Shown in pieces: positions 8,288 to 17,151 of a stretch of DNA of 64,000 nt. Below the pieces are notes generated by a model. The model had not been told where the DNA came from. It did no database searches and was given only the letters and a program-made list of their open reading frames with translations. The position numbers and the translations under genes were made by a program. The stretch lies in contig NZ_CP097484.1 in NCBI RefSeq assembly GCF_023546765.1, positions 3,938,001 to 4,002,000 of the forward strand, read 5' to 3'. How positions within the stretch are numbered: the stretch's first letter is position 1; each line of letters begins with the position of its first letter. Source of the DNA: Methylobacterium tardum. Its GTDB lineage: Bacteria; Pseudomonadota; Alphaproteobacteria; Rhizobiales; Beijerinckiaceae.

Positions 8288-8949
8288 CTATCCTCGGCTC
8301 GACCGCAGGCGAGCGACCTCGCTCGGCCCGATCTCCAGGTAAAGGCGGATCGCATCCTCGGCGAGGGCGTCGGGCGTGACCCCCGCCGCCTTCGCGGCCC
8401 GCGTGACCTGAAGGCCGAGCGCCAGATCGATGCGCAGCTCGGCTTTCTGGCTCGGCGACGCTGGCGCCGCGGCAGGCGCAGGGAGGGGCGCGGCACTGTT
8501 GCGCGACTCGAGCTTGCCGAGCTTGGCTTCGCGACGGCCCCGGTGGACGAGAGCGTCGGCGCGCTCATTCAGACGGTCGCCGGCATGCCCCCGGACCCAG
8601 GTCCATTTCACGTCGCGCGCAGCATTGAGTTCGTCGAGGCGCTTCATGAGGTCGATGTTCTTCACCTCACCCGTCGTCGTGCGCCAGCCTTTCGCCTTCC
8701 AGCCGCGCATCCATTCGGTCACCGATTTGACGACGTACTGGCTGTCGCACCGCATCTCGATGGCGGCCCCGGCCGGGAAATGCTCGAGGCCCTTGATCGC
8801 GGCCGTCAGCTCCATGCGGTTGTTGGTCGTGGTGCCGGGCTCCCCGCCGCACAGTTCGACCGTGCCATCCGGGGCCGCAATGACGACCCCCAACCGCCTG
8901 GACCGGGGTTCGGGTCGCAACCTCCATCGGCATAAACGATCGTTCGCAT
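8288..8949 (-). pseudogene. rnhA: Ribonuclease HI with a single-base frameshift
   Basis: From the ATG at 8949 the protein reads M-R-T-I-V-Y-A-D-G-G ... G-P-G-G-W-G, the classical RNase HI start with the first catalytic Asp. At a run of five G (8887-8891) the frame is lost; the rest continues in the next frame (V-V-I-A-A-P-D-G-T, N-N-R-M-E-L with catalytic Glu, C-D-S-Q-Y-V with Asp, R-G-H-A-G-D-x-x-N-E-R-A-D-x-L). One extra G would restore a single protein. All catalytic residues are otherwise intact. A C-terminal extension of about 70 residues follows the RNase H domain. Either a real inactivation or a homopolymer sequencing error. Confidence 0.85.
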
Positions 8950-9402
8950 CGTGGCGTCGGCCCTTCCGTGTGGGGTGGTCGATGGGAGGCCGCCATCGAT
9001 GCCCGAAATTGGCTGACAGATGGTATCCCTAACCCCGGCCCGGTGCCGCTGGAGGGCGGCGCGCCGCGCAGCCGATCGACCGCCGATGACACGCAGCAGG
9101 CATGGGGCGGGTCGGTAAGACGCGGGTGTCGCCAATCTGCTGCTCCTGACCGTGAGGCTCCCCGCAGGGCTTGAGTCGAAACCCGGTCGGCGTGGCAATG
9201 CGTGGTGCTGCTTCCCCTCCCCCGGACCGTGGAGGTGTCCGCTTCCGGCTTGATCGATCGAGTGACAGCGGATGCCTGGTGCGGATGATTTTGCGACGGC
9301 GGGTCAAAGGGCTTTCCGAAGGGTGCTTCGTGCGCGAATCTTCGGACCGGAGCGCAACACGCCGAGCCCGGAATCTTCGGTAAGCGGAAGCGCTCCTCAG
9401 CG
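8950..9402. other. Intergenic region left of the IS256 element
   Basis: No gene, tRNA or repeat is recognised. It holds the upstream region of rnhA. Frames on both strands are short and of unnatural composition. Confidence 0.35.
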
Positions 9403-9437
9403 CGACTCGGGGTCGTGTCCCATAGCGTGGTGTAGCT
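9403..9437. repeat. Target duplication plus left inverted repeat of IS256-family element
   Basis: The 8-base CGACTCGG at 9403-9410 is repeated exactly at 10839-10846. The terminal repeat 9411-9437 begins GGTCGTGTCCC and ends GTGGTGTAGCT; it matches the reverse complement of 10812-10838 at all but five or so central positions. These define both ends of the element. Confidence 0.9.
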
Positions 9438-10838
9438 TCGGCGTGGCCACCACGATCACCGGCCTGGGCCGGATTGATCAGGCTGCCAGGGTGGGCAGGC
9501 TGACGAGAGGATCATCGCCGATTGGCGCGATGCTTTCCAGGGTGATGTAGCGGGAGCGCTGGACGGCCCACTCGTCGTTCTGTTCCAGCAGGATCGCGCC
9601 GACGAGGCGCGTGATGGCCGCCTCGTTGGGGAAGATGCCGACCACCTCGGTCCGGCGTTTGATCTCACCGTTCAGGCGCTCCAGCGGGTTTGTGGAGTGC
9701 AGCTTGACCCGATGCTGGGTGGGGAAGCCCATATAGGCCAGCACGTCCGGCTCAGCCTCGTCCATCAGGGCGGCGAGCTTGGGGACCTTCGGCCGGAGCT
9801 GATCAGCCACGCGCCGCCACTGCTGACGGGCCGCCTCGGCGTCGTCCTGGGCAAATGCCGTGGCGATGAAGGCCGAGACGACACGCCGCCCGCTGCGTCC
9901 GGCATGGGCGAGCACGTTGCGCATGAAGTGGACACGGCAACGCTGCCAGGTGGCGTTCATTACCTTGGCCACCGACGCCTTGATGCCCTCGTGCGCGTCC
10001 GAGATGACCAGCTTGACCCCGCGCAGGCCGCGGCGCGCCAGCTTGCGGAGAAAGTCCGTCCAGAACGTCTCGGCTTCGGAGGGACCGACATCCATGCCCA
10101 GCACCTCGCGACGGCCGTCGCCGTTGACGCCCACCGCCACGATCACCGCTACCGAGACGATGCGGCCGTCCTGGCGCACCTTCACGTAGGTCGCATCGAT
10201 CCAGAGGTAGGGCCACTCGCCCTCGATCGGCCGGTCGAGGAACGCGCCCACGCGCTCGTCGATCTCCTGGCAGAGCCGGCTGACCTGGCTCTTCGACACA
10301 CCCGTGCCACCCATGGCTTGGACGAGATCATCGACCGAGCGGGTTGAGATGCCCTGGATATAGGCCTCCTGGATCACAGCCGTGAGCGCCTTCTCGGCCA
10401 TGCGTCGAGGCTCCAGGAAGCCCGGAAAGTAGCTGCCCTTGCGCAGCTTCGGAATGCGCAGCTCGACCGTGCCGGCACGCGTCTGCCAATCCCGGTCACG
10501 GTAGCCGTTGCGTTGGACCAGCCGCTCGGCGCTCTTTTCGCCGTGGGCCGCGCCGGTCAGGCCACCGACCTCCAGCTCCATCAGGCGTTTGGCCGCAAAG
10601 CCGATCATCTCGCGCAGAAGATCTGTGTCGGCGCTCTTCTCCATCAGCCCGCGCAGGGCCATCATCTCGTCGGTCATCGGGGGTCTCTCGGGTTCGAGGT
10701 TGGTGCTCGCAACCCCACCCTACCTGGCAACCGCCGATGACCACCCCGCGAGAGATCCCGCCTGCTACAGCGCTGTCAAGGGCGCGCAGGCGGGCTCTCC
10801 CGCTACCGGCGAGCTACACCACCTCCAGGGACACGACC
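9411..10838 (-). mobile_element. Complete IS256-family insertion sequence
   Basis: A 1428-base element bounded by 27-base imperfect inverted repeats and an exact 8-base target duplication, enclosing one intact transposase on the minus strand. Size, single gene, repeat length and 8-bp duplication all fit the IS256 family. The intact duplication and gene indicate recent insertion and probable activity. It inserted in intergenic DNA right of rnhA, so no gene is obviously broken. Confidence 0.9.
9478..10677 (-). CDS. IS256-family (mutator-type) transposase
   Basis: 399 residues, full family length. Features: the N-terminal zinc-free DNA-binding part, G-Y-R-D-R-x-W-x-T-R-x-G, and the DDE catalytic core with W-I-D-A-T-Y-V-K (first Asp), V-I-S-D-A-H-E-G (second Asp) and L-N-G-E-I-K-R-R-T (Glu). 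The signature around C-x-x-H-F-M-R-N is also present. It acts on the inverted repeats at 9411-9437 and 10812-10838. No stops or shifts are seen. Confidence 0.95.
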   Translation of the reverse strand: MTDEMMALRGLMEKSADTDLLREMIGFAAKRLMELEVGGLTGAAHGEKSAERLVQRNGYRDRDWQTRAGTVELRIPKLRKGSYFPGFLEPRRMAEKALTAVIQEAYIQGISTRSVDDLVQAMGGTGVSKSQVSRLCQEIDERVGAFLDRPIEGEWPYLWIDATYVKVRQDGRIVSVAVIVAVGVNGDGRREVLGMDVGPSEAETFWTDFLRKLARRGLRGVKLVISDAHEGIKASVAKVMNATWQRCRVHFMRNVLAHAGRSGRRVVSAFIATAFAQDDAEAARQQWRRVADQLRPKVPKLAALMDEAEPDVLAYMGFPTQHRVKLHSTNPLERLNGEIKRRTEVVGIFPNEAAITRLVGAILLEQNDEWAVQRSRYITLESIAPIGDDPLVSLPTLAA

Positions 10839-10846
10839 CGACTCGG
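10812..10846. repeat. Right inverted repeat plus target duplication of IS256-family element
   Basis: Mirror of the left end: AGCTACACCAC ... GGGACACGACC (10812-10838), followed by the duplicated target CGACTCGG (10839-10846). Confidence 0.9.
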
Positions 10847-11010
10847 CGCCGAATACGCCCGAGCCAACCCTCCATTTGATGAGGACAGCGGCCAAGCGGG
10901 CTGTTGTTAAGTCGCCGCGCCAGCGCCAATCCGCAGCTCTCAGGGGTCGGCGGCCTCAGTCAGTGCGCGTCTGAGCCGGGGTGCACCGGCAGGATGGAAA
11001 GAGGATCGGG

Positions 11011-11151
11011 ATGGATCAACACGTCTCCAGCAGTCACCTGGAGATCCGCAAGCGGCCGCACTTGGCCATTGTCTTAGGATCGATTGTCGTTGCGGCAGGG
11101 ATTTGGTTTGTCATTTATAAGATTAGCGGCCGAGTGATTTGGCTCTGGTAG
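11011..11151 (+). CDS. Small single-pass membrane protein
   Basis: A 46-residue frame: a polar basic N-terminus (residues 1-18), one hydrophobic helix (about 19-36: L-A-I-V-L-G-S-I-V-V-A-A-G-I-W-F-V-I) and a short W-rich tail. AGAGGA lies 8 bases upstream of the ATG, a good ribosome site. No family is recognised. Coding is plausible because of the ribosome site and a well-formed helix, but it is short. Confidence 0.45.
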   Translation: MDQHVSSSHLEIRKRPHLAIVLGSIVVAAGIWFVIYKISGRVIWLW

Positions 11152-11405
11152 CGAAAAAAAGAGCCGCGATCATGTGCGAGGCTCGCTTCGGTCTGGATCG
11201 GACAGCCCCCAGAAGGCGAAACGATCGCAGCGTCGGCTGCGTACCATTTGTTGGAGCACCTTCCGCCTTCGGCTTGGCACCGATTGTCGGCTACCGAGCC
11301 GTTTCAGGCCTGCGCTGAAAATCTGCTACACGCACGGGCAACGACCAATCGTCGTGCATGGATTGCTCCATCGGCACGCACGAAGCCCGGGTGCGCAACA
11401 GGCAG

Positions 11406-12176
11406 ATGTCAAATCCTTTCATCCGGAAATTGGCATCGCGAGCGCATCTCGATGTCGGCGACGTGTCGGCGCTGCGACAGGCTTTGTGCAGCGTCTCTCA
11501 GGTGGAAGCCGGTCAGGATCTGATCCTCGAAGGCGAGTGTCCGGACGCCGCCTACGTCATTCTCGACGGGTTCGCCTGCCGCTACAAACTCGTACCTGAC
11601 GGCGGCCGTTCGATCGTCGCTTACCTGGTACCCGGGGACGGCTGCGATCTGCACGCTTCGATTCTCAATCGTGCGATCCACTCGGTTGCTACACTGACTC
11701 CCTGCTCGATCGCCGCGCTGCCTTACCAGAAGATCAAAGAACTTGCCGCGACGCGGCCGAATATCTATCGCGCCCTATGGCGTTCGATCCTGGTCGATGA
11801 AGCGGTCTTACAAGAATGGCTTGTTGGGATCGGGCGTCGGTCCGCCGACAAGCAGGTTGCCCACATCATCTGCGAACTTCTCGCCCGGTTGCGTGCGGTA
11901 GGTCTCGGTTTCGAGCCGAATTATCATCTGCCGCTGACACAGCCTGAACTGGCGGATACGGCCGGGCTCTCGAACGTTCACATCTACCGCGTTCTCGCAG
12001 ACCTTCGGAAAGACGGCTTAATCGAGAGCGGCCGACGATATATAAGCGTTCCGGACGTCAAGCGATTGGAGAACTTCGCCAGGTTTGATGCCAGCTACCT
12101 TCTTCTTTCTGGCTCGGATGAAAACCCCGCACCCGTTGGAAAATTGCCGGACATGACGGGCCAGGTCAGGCGATAA
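11406..12176 (+). CDS. Crp/Fnr-family transcriptional regulator
   Basis: 256 residues from the ATG at 11406. An N-terminal cyclic-nucleotide-binding-type barrel (G-Q-D-L-I-L-E-G-E, V-I-L-D-G-F-A-C-R-Y) is followed by a dimer helix and a C-terminal winged helix-turn-helix (L-T-Q-P-E-L-A-D-T-A-G-L-S ... H-I-Y-R-V-L-A-D-L). No Fnr-type cysteine cluster is seen, so oxygen sensing by Fe-S is unlikely; the ligand is unknown. This subfamily is abundant in Methylobacterium. An upstream in-frame codon at 11358 is less likely as start. Confidence 0.85.
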   Translation: MSNPFIRKLASRAHLDVGDVSALRQALCSVSQVEAGQDLILEGECPDAAYVILDGFACRYKLVPDGGRSIVAYLVPGDGCDLHASILNRAIHSVATLTPCSIAALPYQKIKELAATRPNIYRALWRSILVDEAVLQEWLVGIGRRSADKQVAHIICELLARLRAVGLGFEPNYHLPLTQPELADTAGLSNVHIYRVLADLRKDGLIESGRRYISVPDVKRLENFARFDASYLLLSGSDENPAPVGKLPDMTGQVRR

Positions 12177-12246
12177 GCTCGATGAAGCGCGCCGAAAAGA
12201 TCATCTCCGATACGATCCGAAGACATTGTAGAATTCCGGCGCAATC

Positions 12247-12471
12247 TCAGTTGTCAGGATCGGTAAAATACGAGCCGACGAGATATCCGGATTGGTGAGC
12301 GGACAAGTACCCCACCGTAATAAGAGCTTGCTCCACACCCATGCCATGCGACAGCGAGAATATTACAACACAGAACATCAAAATAGAAACAGAAGAAACC
12401 ACGAGGTGCTTTGCCTGCAGCGAATAAGCGATATATAATCCAGAGATAAACAGCAATATCGCAATGAGCAT
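12247..12471 (-). CDS. Small low-GC membrane protein
   Basis: 74 residues with two hydrophobic helices at the N-terminus (about 1-17 and 23-41), then a polar tail (G-Y-L-V-G-S-Y-F-T-D-P-D-N). The base composition is clearly more AT-rich than the surroundings (codons such as ATA, TTA, TTT), which suggests horizontal origin. It is convergent with the Crp/Fnr gene. No family is recognised. Confidence 0.45.
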   Translation of the reverse strand: MLIAILLFISGLYIAYSLQAKHLVVSSVSILMFCVVIFSLSHGMGVEQALITVGYLSAHQSGYLVGSYFTDPDN

Positions 12472-12584
12472 TGGATACCCGACGGGCCTTCAGCACCGAT
12501 ACTGCGCGAGCCGGATCACTGCTCCAGACGACGCCTGGCTCAGCAGCTAGGCCGCGTCCTGCAATTTGCAAACCATTCTTCATC

Positions 12585-13340
12585 CTAGTTACAGCAGAAT
12601 GTCGTCATTGTTAGCGATGAAAGATGATGGAGCGCCCTTTTGAAGCTCTTTCGGAGCCGTTCGGCAGCTTTGCGCAGCAGTGCCTTCAGCTTTGAGAATG
12701 CCATCTCGATGGGGTTGAGGTCGGGGCTGTAGGGCGGGAGGAACAACAGCCGTGCGCCGGCCGCCTCTATGGCGGCTTGCACGGCCAGACCCTTGTGGCT
12801 GCCGAGGTTGTCCATGACGATGATGTCCTCGGGAACGAGTTCGGGTACGAGCACGCGCTCGACTTAAGTCTGGAAGGCATCGCGGTTGATCGGCCCATCG
12901 CGCACATTGGGCGCGGCGATCCTGGACAGGTGCAATCCCGCCACCAGCGTCGTCTTCCAATGACCGTGTGGCACGAACGAGCACAGCCGCTCGCCGCGGG
13001 AAGACCGTCCGAGCCGGCGGGCCATGTTGGTTGAGGTTCAGGTCTCGTCCGAGGAACACGAGACGCTCAGGATTGAGATCCGGTTGACCCTCGAACCAGA
13101 CCTCGCGCGCAGCCCTCACGTCCGGGCGATCTTGCTCTGCGGCGTGAGCTGACTTTTTGTCGGTGAGGTCACGTGCGTCGAGGAAGCTTCACAGAGTGCC
13201 GAGCCCGACAGTCAGATCGTGCTCGTCCCGAAGCGCGCGCGCATCTCATCCAAAGTGATGTCGACCTTCTCGTCGATCAGGCCGCGCAGGAACGCCTCGT
13301 GCGGATCAGGCAACCGTCTCAGATGATCTCGTGCGAGTGC
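12585..13340 (-). pseudogene. Decayed IS630-family transposase
   Basis: Three out-of-frame pieces of an IS630 transposase lie in order. The antisense frame near 13173-13340 reads back as the N-terminal helix region (D-E-K-V-D-I-T-L-D-E-M-R-A). 12900-13119 gives V-W-F-E-G-Q-P-D-L-N-P-E-R-L-V-F before losing frame. 12585-12854 gives [13 protein letters not shown] and [12 protein letters not shown], the second Asp and the Glu of the DDE core. The C-terminus after A-A-E-R is replaced by unrelated residues. At least two frameshifts plus a truncated end make it inactive. Terminal repeats could not be found. Confidence 0.8.
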
Positions 13341-13498
13341 CTATTTTCAATCATTCTTAGTTCCGCTTAGAGACGAAAAGTGGAGTTGCGATCGTTAAAA
13401 TGAAGGCTGAACGAGGCGCTGAGTGGCGTGATGAAACGAGAGGAACCTCGGCCCTAGCGACGCGGAAGTGGGAATACATGAGAACCTGAAGAAGATGA

Positions 13499-13999
13499 TT
13501 ACGGCTGCGATGGGGGTACCGTCGTGCTGGGTCCATCAACAGACTGCGTCTGCAGGTATGCGATGACATCCGCCCGGTCGAGCGGGTCCTGAAGCCCTCG
13601 GAAGCTCATGCTTGTGCCCGGTGCAAACGTCGCAGGGGCGGCCAGCCAAGCGTCCAATCTCTCGGGCGTCCAGACGCCTCCTGCGGAGCGGAGAGCCCCC
13701 GTGTAGCCGAAGCGTCGACTGTTGCTCGCGAGGGGCTTGCCAACCACGTCAGAGAGACCGGGACCGTTTCGGTCGCCGGCTCCCATCCTGACCGTGTGAC
13801 AGGCGGCGCACTGGCCGAACAAGCGGGCGCCCCGACCCGCATCGGCCACCCGCATGAAGTCGTCGAAGCTCGGAGAGTCGCCCAGGGAACGCCGCCGCTC
13901 CTGGCCGTCATCCGAGCAGGCCGTGACGAGAAGGGCCAGCGCGAGCAGCACGGTGCGCAAGCCGAGGGGGAAGACGGACAAGGCGCGTCTCCCGTTCAA
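13499..13999 (-). CDS. Class I c-type cytochrome, lipoprotein
   Basis: 166 residues. The N-terminal hydrophobic stretch ends L-V-T-A-C-S, a lipobox, so the mature protein is probably membrane-anchored in the periplasm. One heme site C-A-A-C-H lies near residue 68, and G-T-S-M-S-F supplies the sixth-ligand Met, as in mono-heme cytochrome c2-like proteins. It follows tehA on the same strand and probably shares the mocR-tehA-cytochrome transcript. It could deliver electrons in the respiratory cluster next door; that link is inference. Confidence 0.85.
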   Translation of the reverse strand: MNGRRALSVFPLGLRTVLLALALLVTACSDDGQERRRSLGDSPSFDDFMRVADAGRGARLFGQCAACHTVRMGAGDRNGPGLSDVVGKPLASNSRRFGYTGALRSAGGVWTPERLDAWLAAPATFAPGTSMSFRGLQDPLDRADVIAYLQTQSVDGPSTTVPPSQP

Positions 14000-14038
14000 T
14001 CATGTGAAGCGACGCCAATCGTCGACATGCGTCCGCCT

Positions 14039-15058
14039 TCAGAAAGGTCGGACCGGCAAGAGCTTGCCGCGCAGCAGCAGGCCCAACGTCCTAAGCGCGA
14101 TCCAGCCGATGATCAGGTTCGCCGCGGCGAACAGCGGGACCGCGAGCGAAGCGTTCGGCCCGTCCAGGCCACGTTCGGTCAGGCGCAACGCGGAGAGCGG
14201 CAGGGCCGAGACGCCGAACGTGTACGCCCAGGCCGCCGGCGAGAACGGCTGCTGCCGCAGCCACGGTACCAGCCGCACCATGACCAGGGCATGCAGCAGG
14301 GCGTAGCCGAACAGGATTTGGGCGAGCCGGTCGGGCGGCCCGTCCGTGACCGCCAGGTAGGCGACGCAGGCCACCGCGGGCGGCGCGAGGTGCAGCCCGA
14401 GCGAGGCGCGCAGCGGCACGGGAAGGGTCTGCAGGATCAGTCTATGGACGATGACCGATTCCAGCGTCAGCCACGACAGCAGGCCGGCCCCGAAATAGAG
14501 CAGGCCGAGTTCCTTCATGCCGAACGTGGCGCAGGTGATGGCCGCCACGAAGCCCCCTCCGACCGTGGGCATGTAGAGGATCGGCGTCGTCGCCTCGAAC
14601 GCGCGGTCGCCCATCCAGAGGCCTCCCACACCCCAGACGGCGAAGAGGGTCGCCCCGACAAGTCCCGCCGATGCCATCGCCCACGCGGTGCTCGGCCAGT
14701 GCGGCGCGAGGCCGACGCTGGCGATCATCGTGGCGACGGGGGCCAGGGAGGCGAAGAACGAGGACGTCGGGTCGCGCGCCTCGAACAGCACCGTATCCCG
14801 GTCGTTCAGCCACCGCGCCGCGTAGAAGACCAGCCACGCCGACCAGACCGCCACGCCGACGAGCGAGAGCGCCTCGCCGACCCAGGCGGGTGCCAGTCCG
14901 AGGCGAGCCATGGCGCGCCAGCCGTTGCCCAGGCCGCAGAGCCCCAGGACCATGCCGAAGAAGGTGGCCGGGACCCTGGTTCGGCGAAGCCAGGCGCGTT
15001 CAACGCGAGGCCGGGCGGGGGCTGCCCGCTCTCCGGATGCGCTTGCGCGATCCGCCAT
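14039..15058 (-). CDS. tehA: TehA/SLAC1-family (TDT) transporter
   Basis: 339 residues with about ten hydrophobic helices and the TDT/TehA landmarks: V-P-A-T-F-F-G-M-V-L-G-L-x-G-L-G-N-x-W-R near residue 30 and the P-x-x-W-A-Y-T-F near the end. Family members are anion channels or exporters (tellurite resistance, dicarboxylate, SLAC1 in plants). Its ATG lies immediately downstream of the mocR stop (15060), so it is the second gene of a leftward operon. Substrate cannot be told from sequence; a small anion is plausible. Confidence 0.85.
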   Translation of the reverse strand: MADRASASGERAAPARPRVERAWLRRTRVPATFFGMVLGLCGLGNGWRAMARLGLAPAWVGEALSLVGVAVWSAWLVFYAARWLNDRDTVLFEARDPTSSFFASLAPVATMIASVGLAPHWPSTAWAMASAGLVGATLFAVWGVGGLWMGDRAFEATTPILYMPTVGGGFVAAITCATFGMKELGLLYFGAGLLSWLTLESVIVHRLILQTLPVPLRASLGLHLAPPAVACVAYLAVTDGPPDRLAQILFGYALLHALVMVRLVPWLRQQPFSPAAWAYTFGVSALPLSALRLTERGLDGPNASLAVPLFAAANLIIGWIALRTLGLLLRGKLLPVRPF

Positions 15059-15059
15059 G

Positions 15060-16451
15060 TCAGACGACCGTGGAGATCGCGCCGGGCGGATGCGACAGCA
15101 GCGTCGCCAGTAGGCTCAGACCGTACCGTAAGGTCTCGGCGTCGGGCGCGGCGCCCAGGGAGACGCGGATGGCTTCCGGAGCGGGCCCGATTGCAAAGGT
15201 GTCGCTCAGGATGACCGAAAGCCCGAGTTGATGCGCATGCGCCCCGAACTCGCCGCGCCGCCACGGCTCGGGAAGCCGGAGCCAGAGGTGGTGCCCGCAG
15301 GACTGCGCGCGGAAATCGAGATCCCGCAGGGCCTCGCGTGCGACCGCCTGCCGGAGGCCGTTCTCCTGTCGGATGGCCGCGACGACCGCATCGAGCTCGC
15401 CGTCCGCAATCCACTGCGAGGCGAGAGCGGCCGCGAGCGGCGAGGCCATCATGTTGATGGCACGCAACTCGGCGGCGAGCCGCACCGCCTCGTTCGTTCC
15501 CGGTACCGCGACGTATGCGATGCGCAGGCCCGGGCTGACGCACTTGGACAGCGTCGCGATGTGCCAAGTGATATCAGCGGCGAGGGCGGCGATGGGAGCC
15601 GGGGCGTCGGGTGGCAGCGCGCCGTAGGCGTCGTCCTCGATGATCGCGACACCGTGCAAGCGGGCGACCTCGGCGATCCGCCCACGTCGTGCCTTCGGCA
15701 ATGTCGCGGTCGTCGGGTTGTCGAGCGTCGGGACCAAGTACAGGGCCCGCGGCCGCTCGGACTTGCAACTTTCAAGGAAGGCGTCCGGGTCGAGCCCCTC
15801 TTCGTCGCAGACCACCGGCACGAGGCGAATGCCGCGGCGCTCGGCGGCCATGCGCAGCCCGGGGTAGGTGAGCGACGGGACGCAGAGTGCATCGCCCGGC
15901 TTGAGGAGGGCTGCGAGCACGGCGGCGAGCACCACCTGGGCACCACCCGCCACGAGAACCCGCTGCACCGGAAGGGGCCCGAGCCGCTGGCCCAGCCACT
16001 GTGCCGCCGCGGCGCGGTCGGCCAAGTTCCCGGCGCTGTCTTGGTACTGCATCCGATCCAGGAAGCCCGGCGAACCGGCAAGCCGAGAGAGGCCTGCCTC
16101 CATACGGCTGGCCAGACGCGCCGCGACCGGTTGCGGCGGCATGTTCATGCTGAAGTCGACGCTCCCGGACGGGTCCGGCCTGCGCACCTCGGGGGCCGGT
16201 GGTGCGGCGCCGCGAACGAAGCTGCCCCGTCCGGCGGTGGCATCAATCAAGCCGGTCCTTCGCGCCTCGTTGAAGGCGCGCGTGACCGTGGTGAGATCGA
16301 CGTTGAGGTGCTTGGCCAGAGCGCGCTGCGGCGGAAGGCGCACGCCCGGCGGGAGCCGTCCGGCGCGGATGTCCTCAGCCAGCGCCTTCACGATGGCGAG
16401 GTACTTTGGCCCTGCATCGCCCGCAATTGTCGGGTTCCAGGATTCCATCAT
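15060..16451 (-). CDS. MocR-type regulator (GntR HTH fused to aminotransferase fold)
   Basis: 463 residues from the ATG at 16451, which has GAGGG six bases upstream. Residues about 15-80 form a GntR winged helix (L-A-I-V-K-A-L-A-E-D-I-R, L-P-P-Q-R-A-L-A, T-T-V-T-R-A-F). The rest is a class I aminotransferase fold with the PLP lysine in T-L-S-K-C-V-S-P-G-L-R. MocR proteins use PLP as cofactor or ligand and often control a divergent gene. Here the divergent genes are DUF983, hemA and the oxidase, and inverted repeats lie in between. A second MocR controls the neighbouring cluster. Confidence 0.9.
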   Translation of the reverse strand: MMESWNPTIAGDAGPKYLAIVKALAEDIRAGRLPPGVRLPPQRALAKHLNVDLTTVTRAFNEARRTGLIDATAGRGSFVRGAAPPAPEVRRPDPSGSVDFSMNMPPQPVAARLASRMEAGLSRLAGSPGFLDRMQYQDSAGNLADRAAAAQWLGQRLGPLPVQRVLVAGGAQVVLAAVLAALLKPGDALCVPSLTYPGLRMAAERRGIRLVPVVCDEEGLDPDAFLESCKSERPRALYLVPTLDNPTTATLPKARRGRIAEVARLHGVAIIEDDAYGALPPDAPAPIAALAADITWHIATLSKCVSPGLRIAYVAVPGTNEAVRLAAELRAINMMASPLAAALASQWIADGELDAVVAAIRQENGLRQAVAREALRDLDFRAQSCGHHLWLRLPEPWRRGEFGAHAHQLGLSVILSDTFAIGPAPEAIRVSLGAAPDAETLRYGLSLLATLLSHPPGAISTVV

Positions 16452-16472
16452 TGACCCCTCATTTCGCATTGG

Positions 16473-16584
16473 TGTATGCATACATCCATCATACAGGCAA
16501 CGCGAAAGACGGCTTTGCCTGAAAAGGCGCCGCTGAAGCAGCAAGCTTTCACCGCGAATGTATGGATATGTAAGCCATACATTC
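16473..16584. promoter_or_regulatory. Candidate MocR operators in divergent promoter region
   Basis: Two inverted repeats share the core TGTATG. The first is a 12-base perfect palindrome TGTATGCATACA at 16473-16484. The second has perfect 10-base arms GAATGTATGG / CCATACATTC separated by 9 bases at 16556-16584. They lie between the mocR start (16451) and the DUF983 gene. MocR regulators typically bind such repeated elements. Confidence 0.65.
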
Positions 16585-16644
16585 GATGCGCGCAAGGCGA
16601 ACCCCATGCCGCCGGAATTGGCGAGCGGGTCAGGAACGTGGACG

Positions 16645-17049
16645 ATGCAAAGGACGATTGATCAATCCCTCCTGTCAGTCGGCCTGCGGTGCCGCTGCCC
16701 GCGCTGCGGCCAGGGGCGTCTGTTCGACGGCTTCATCACCCTGAAGCCGCGTTGCGAGGCGTGCGGCCTCGACTACAGCTTCGCTGACCCGGCCGACGGT
16801 CCCGCCTTCTTCATCATGATGACGATGGCTTTCCCGGTCACCGCCTTCGGGATCTGGCTGGAGCTCGCCTACGACCCGCCGCTCTGGGTTCACGCGGTCG
16901 TGACGCTGCCGCTGCTCCTGTTGGCCTGCGTACCGATCATTCGGCCGCTGAAGGGGCTCTTCATTGCCAGCCAGTACATCAACAGGGCCGAGGAGGGCCG
17001 CTTTGCGGTCCAGAAGGCGCCTGGCGTCAGTCCCACGTCCAGGAACTGA
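16645..17049 (+). CDS. DUF983 family protein (copy 1)
   Basis: 134 residues. It has a zinc-ribbon-like start (C-R-C-P-R-C-G-Q-G-R-L-F ... C-E-A-C-G-L-D-Y), the D-P-A-D-G-P-A-F-F motif and two transmembrane helices, all typical of DUF983. DUF983 genes often neighbour heme-copper oxidase assembly or respiratory genes. The ATG at 16645 has AGGA 8 bases upstream and gives the same N-terminal length as copy 2 (21327); an ATG at 16606 is an alternative. It begins the rightward respiratory operon. Confidence 0.8.
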   Translation: MQRTIDQSLLSVGLRCRCPRCGQGRLFDGFITLKPRCEACGLDYSFADPADGPAFFIMMTMAFPVTAFGIWLELAYDPPLWVHAVVTLPLLLLACVPIIRPLKGLFIASQYINRAEEGRFAVQKAPGVSPTSRN

Positions 17050-17151
17050 CCGCGCCGCTCCCCCATGCGCGAGCCCGAGCGCACGCGCGTCGGCGGCATG
17101 AGCCACCTCGGGTCTGCCGCGACTCGATCCGACCTGACGAGGACCGGGACG

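Noticed and set aside
13796..15214. 472-residue plus-strand frame
   Set aside because: Antisense to the cytochrome c and TehA genes; it has a highly charged, repeat-like composition and no domain.
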